In this document: piece by piece, positions 61,510-64,000 of the stretch
Numbering within the stretch: position 1 is the first letter of the stretch
Layout: the number at the start of each line of letters is the position of its first letter
NCBI GenBank assembly: GCA_934271245.1
Contig: CAKQQY010000006.1
Coordinates: forward strand, 1-64,000
Length of the DNA: 64,000 bases
DNA from: an uncultured Clostridia bacterium
Lineage (GTDB): Bacteria > Bacillota > Clostridia > Christensenellales > Borkfalkiaceae
Direction: 5' to 3'
The notes under the pieces: model-generated
The model's database searches: none
What the model was told of the DNA's origin: nothing
Seen by the model: the letters and a program-made list of their open reading frames with translations, nothing else
Translations under genes and position numbers: made by a program

Positions 61510-62259
61510 ATGGATTTTTTTAATATAATATCGCAAAGAAAAGATAAAGTAATATATCGCGACGGCGATAAAGTCGTAAAAGTGTTCGACGAAAATTATT
61601 CTAAATCGAATATTTTGAACGAAGCCATAAATCAGGCAAGAGTGGAAGAAACCGGGTTAAACATTCCGAAAATAAGAGAAGTTACGGTAATCAACGGAAA
61701 ATGGGCTATCGTAATGGACTACGTTGAAGGCGATACTTTAGAATCTCTGATGAAAAAGAATCCCGAGAAAACGCAGGAATATCTGGAATTATTTATAAAA
61801 ATCCAACGAGAAATACATTCTAAGAAGAATTTGTTGCTTACTAAATTCGTTGATAAAATGGTAATGAAAATAATGAAATCGGAATTAGACGCGTCTACAA
61901 GATACGATTTGTCGATGCGTCTTGCCGACATGCCGAGACATACATGCGTATGCCACGGCGACTACGTTCCGTCAAACGTTATGATAAAAAGCGACGGAAC
62001 ATATTACGTTCTCGACTGGTCGCACGCAAGTCAGGGAAACGGTTCTGCCGACGCTGCCAAAACTTATCTTACGATGAAAATGAACGGACAAGACGATTTG
62101 GCGGAAATGTATTTAACTGAGTACTGTAATCAAGTAAAACACGATAAAAGTTATATAAAAAAGTGGTTGCCGCTTGTTGCAGCGGCGCAACTTATCAAGG
62201 TAGACGAAAACAAAAAGAAGTTTTTAATGCATTTTATCGATGCGGAGGAAGAAGTTTGA
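61510..62259 (+). CDS. aminoglycoside phosphotransferase-like kinase
   Basis: A 249-residue protein with the kinase-like fold of the APH family: WAIVMDYVEGDTLESL as the hinge region, CHGDYVPSNVM as the catalytic loop (His-Gly-Asp, Asn), and VLDWSHAS carrying the metal-binding Asp. It is shorter than true drug-modifying enzymes. Its place between the flavoprotein module and the hydrogenase suggests a metabolic small-molecule kinase, perhaps for the substrate of the dehydrogenase; resistance is unlikely. The stop codon overlaps the TTG start of the next gene (TTGA). Confidence 0.8.
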   Translation: MDFFNIISQRKDKVIYRDGDKVVKVFDENYSKSNILNEAINQARVEETGLNIPKIREVTVINGKWAIVMDYVEGDTLESLMKKNPEKTQEYLELFIKIQREIHSKKNLLLTKFVDKMVMKIMKSELDASTRYDLSMRLADMPRHTCVCHGDYVPSNVMIKSDGTYYVLDWSHASQGNGSADAAKTYLTMKMNGQDDLAEMYLTEYCNQVKHDKSYIKKWLPLVAAAQLIKVDENKKKFLMHFIDAEEEV

Positions 62260-63686
62260 ATAAATTTGACACAAAAGTTCAATACGTAAAATATAAAGTG
62301 TTAAGGGAAGTCGCTCATCTTGCATGGAAAGACCAACTTCTTGAAAACATAAACGATATTCCGAAAATTATAATGCCCAACAGCGAGCCTACTATGCGTT
62401 GCTGTATATATAAAGAAAGGGCTATTTTAAACGAAAGGGTAAAACTTGCGGTCGGCGGAAACCGTTTTAATAAAAAGGTTATTTCGGTTATCGATATCGC
62501 TTGCGAGGATTGTCCTACCGGCGGATACGAAGTCACTTCCGCTTGCAGGGGCTGTCTTGCGCACCGTTGCGCCGAAGTATGCAAAAGGGGCGCTATAACG
62601 TTCGGTAAAGACTTAAAAGCCACTATAAATAAAGATAAGTGCGTAGAATGCGGAATGTGCGCTAAGGCATGCCCGTACAATGCGATACATAATTACAGAA
62701 GACCTTGCGAAATGAGTTGTAAAGTTTGCGCGATTTCTATGGGGGAACACAAAGAAGCGAAGATTGATTACGATAAATGCGTTTCCTGCGGGGCGTGCGT
62801 TTACACCTGTCCTTTCGGGGCGATAACCGATAGGTCTTATATATTAGACGTAATCGATTTAATAAAGAAGAGCGAAAATAATTCCAATTATAAGGTTTAC
62901 GCTATCGTTGCGCCGTCGATATCGGGTCAGTTCAAGTACGCGCCGTTGAATAAAATTCTTACCGCAATAAAAACTATAGGTTTTTACGATATCGTCGAAG
63001 CAGCTCTCGGTGCCGATATGGTAACCGAAAAAGAAAGCGAAGAACTTATTGAAAAAGGCTTTTTAACGTCGTCTTGTTGTCCTGCTTTCGTTTCTTATGT
63101 GGAAAAAAACTTCCCCGAACTTAAAGATAATATTTCTTCGTCATTATCTCCTATGGGTACTATTTCCAAATATCTTAAAGAAAAAGACCCCGATTGTAAA
63201 ACTGTGTTTATCGGACCATGTACGGCAAAGAAAACGGAATTTCAGCGTAAAGAATACGAAGGTCTTATCGATAGCGTCATAACTTTTGAAGAATTGCAAG
63301 CGCTTATAGACAGTAAAAATATAGACGTCGACAAGTTGCCTGAAACCGATATAAACGATGCTTCTTATTACGGCAGAATTTTTGCTCGCAGCGGCGGGCT
63401 TTGTGAAGCGGTCGAATCGGCTGTAAAGGAAAGTAATTCCGATTTTACGTTAAACGCCGTTGCTTGCAGCGGTCTTGACGAATGCAAAATTTCGTTGCTC
63501 CGTAAAAAGAAGGGAGTTCTTCCGAATAACTTTATCGAAGGTATGGCGTGTGAAGGCGGTTGTATAAATGGGGCAGGTTGTCTGATTCATGGAGAAAAGA
63601 ATAAAATCGAAGCGGATTTATACGGAAAACGCTCGCTCTATAAGTCGACTAAAGAGTCTTTATCGAATATAAACTATAAGAAGTAA
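62256..63686 (+). CDS. monomeric [FeFe] hydrogenase, group-B-like
   Basis: A 476-residue cytosolic hydrogenase. Three Cys-rich N-terminal stretches include two [4Fe-4S] ferredoxin motifs (CVECGMCAKACP and CVSCGACVYTCP), preceded by ACRGCLAHRC. The H-cluster motifs are TSSCCPAFV (Cys274, Cys275), GPCTAKKTE (Cys322) and MACEGGCINGAG (Cys432, Cys436). The L1 ending PAFV instead of PxW, PCTAKK, and the short third motif fit group B rather than group A. I use the TTG at 62256 because GGAGGAA lies seven bases before it; an upstream in-frame start would lie deep in the kinase gene. It probably reduces protons, or senses hydrogen, using electrons from this operon. Its maturases are not in the window. 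Confidence 0.88.
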   Translation: MNKFDTKVQYVKYKVLREVAHLAWKDQLLENINDIPKIIMPNSEPTMRCCIYKERAILNERVKLAVGGNRFNKKVISVIDIACEDCPTGGYEVTSACRGCLAHRCAEVCKRGAITFGKDLKATINKDKCVECGMCAKACPYNAIHNYRRPCEMSCKVCAISMGEHKEAKIDYDKCVSCGACVYTCPFGAITDRSYILDVIDLIKKSENNSNYKVYAIVAPSISGQFKYAPLNKILTAIKTIGFYDIVEAALGADMVTEKESEELIEKGFLTSSCCPAFVSYVEKNFPELKDNISSSLSPMGTISKYLKEKDPDCKTVFIGPCTAKKTEFQRKEYEGLIDSVITFEELQALIDSKNIDVDKLPETDINDASYYGRIFARSGGLCEAVESAVKESNSDFTLNAVACSGLDECKISLLRKKKGVLPNNFIEGMACEGGCINGAGCLIHGEKNKIEADLYGKRSLYKSTKESLSNINYKK

Positions 63687-63712
63687 AGTTTTTGTCTTAC
63701 GATAAAAACTTT
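63685..63712 (+). terminator. terminator of the redox operon
   Basis: AAAGTTTTT pairs with AAAAACTTT across a 10-base loop, overlapping the stop codon and ending in Ts. Confidence 0.65.
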
Positions 63713-63715
63713 TAA

Positions 63716-63817
63716 AACCCTAACGGGTTCCGGCAAAAACTTACGTTTTTGCGCTTCTCGTTTGAAAAAACATCAGTTTTGCTTGAAAATGCGCTTCGCG
63801 CGCTTTCAGACAAAACT
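63716..63817. repeat. hairpin-rich intergenic cluster
   Basis: Three inverted repeats follow one another: AACCC/GGGTT (63716-63729), CAAAAAC/GTTTTTG (63734-63751), and a longer imperfect one, AGTTTTG...TGAAA...GCGC/GCGCG...TTTCA...CAAAACT (63775-63817). There is no gene. It may be an interspersed repeat or a structured RNA. Confidence 0.45.
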
Positions 63818-63850
63818 TCCGATATTATAAATAAATAGTTTTTAAAACCG

Positions 63851-63882
63851 ATACCGCGATGGAAAGTTTTCCATCGCGGTAT
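63851..63882. terminator. terminator between convergent genes
   Basis: A 15-base perfect stem (ATACCGCGATGGAAA / TTTCCATCGCGGTAT) around a two-base gap, with TTTTT on the + strand side. It would end the minus-strand gene at the window edge as well. Confidence 0.85.
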
Positions 63883-63895
63883 TTTTATAATCTTT

Positions 63896-64000
63896 TTATT
63901 GCTTTAAAAGCGCGTTTTCTATTCTGAAAATCTCGCCGTCTTTTTTCTTGACTCGCTCAATAAAATCCGATATGGAAGAAATTTTTGAGTCAAATGCCAT
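63896..64000 (-). CDS. partial gene at the window edge
   Basis: The last 34 codons of a minus-strand frame, starting MAFDSKISSISDFIERVKKK as far as it can be read and ending in a TAA at 63896-63898. The ATG falls exactly on the last base of the window, so it may be internal. No family is recognisable. The terminator just downstream supports a real gene end. Confidence 0.45.
   Translation of the reverse strand: MAFDSKISSISDFIERVKKKDGEIFRIENALLKQ

Noticed and set aside
61510..62259. Antibiotic resistance by the APH-like protein
   Set aside because: The fold fits, but the protein is short and sits in a metabolic redox operon; a small-molecule kinase is more plausible.
1..64000. CRISPR array, tRNA, rRNA, insertion sequence or prophage
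   Set aside because: I saw no regularly spaced repeats, no tRNA-like cloverleaf with a T-loop, no rRNA stretch, and no transposase, integrase or phage structural protein.

Overview
The window looks like an accessory carbohydrate-use region of an anaerobic, fermentative Gram-positive bacterium, most likely a gut member of the Clostridia. The reasons are the many lipoprotein signal peptides ending in a lipobox Cys, CUT1-type sugar importers with no ATPase of their own, AraC and ArsR-type regulators, canonical TTGACA/TATAAT promoters, strong AAGGAGG-like ribosome sites with some GTG and TTG starts, and a monomeric [FeFe] hydrogenase. A Christensenellales-like relative is my guess from protein style; no marker gene is present to confirm it.

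Layout. (A) 1-11857: a promoter with a twin operator drives a GH51 arabinofuranosidase, a sugar-binding lipoprotein, two permeases, a large uncharacterised lipoprotein, and two secreted glycan-binding-like proteins made by a tandem duplication, with a 46-residue micro-protein gene between the copies. (Island) 11858-12717: AT-rich, with a broken PLD-like gene and a strong terminator. (B) 12718-29615: a minus-strand ArsR-type regulator faces an operon for a secreted SGNH esterase, a second micro-protein, an anchored LamG/B-repeat protein, an LplA/LplB/YtcP-type importer, a beta-helix lipoprotein, and four enzymes without signal peptides (GtaA-like, GH37-like, GH39-like, NodB-like deacetylase). 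(C) 29676-45956: an AraC regulator faces an operon with a third importer, three large lipoproteins, an exported/cytosolic pair of paralogous putative glycosidases with a Y-x-DEP motif, an EamA transporter, a beta-propeller enzyme and a GH36 alpha-galactosidase. (D) 45965-58287: a second AraC regulator faces two tandem clan GH-A-like lipoproteins, an anchored surface protein, a fourth importer and a nucleoside hydrolase, followed by a metallophosphoesterase lipoprotein. (E) 58353-63712: a redox operon with GlpA-like and GlpB-like flavoproteins, a DUF1667 protein, an APH-like kinase and a group-B-like [FeFe] hydrogenase. The last 300 bases are hairpin-rich and end in a partial minus-strand gene.

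How it works together (inference). Units A-D form a compound Gram-positive polysaccharide-utilisation region. Surface proteins and lipoproteins bind and trim a glycan bearing arabinofuranosyl and alpha-galactosyl residues, possibly acetylated. Four binding-protein importers bring in the oligosaccharides, and cytosolic GH51, GH36, GH37-like, GH39-like and deacetylase-like enzymes finish the job. All four importers lack an ATPase gene and probably share one encoded elsewhere. The final module could dispose of electrons from polyol or glycerol-phosphate oxidation.

Most unusual: the Y-x-DEP protein pair (37000-39969), the Gly-Gly-Cys C-terminal anchors on three surface proteins, the two MKK-Y-KP micro-proteins, and the kinase plus hydrogenase joined to the GlpAB-like module.
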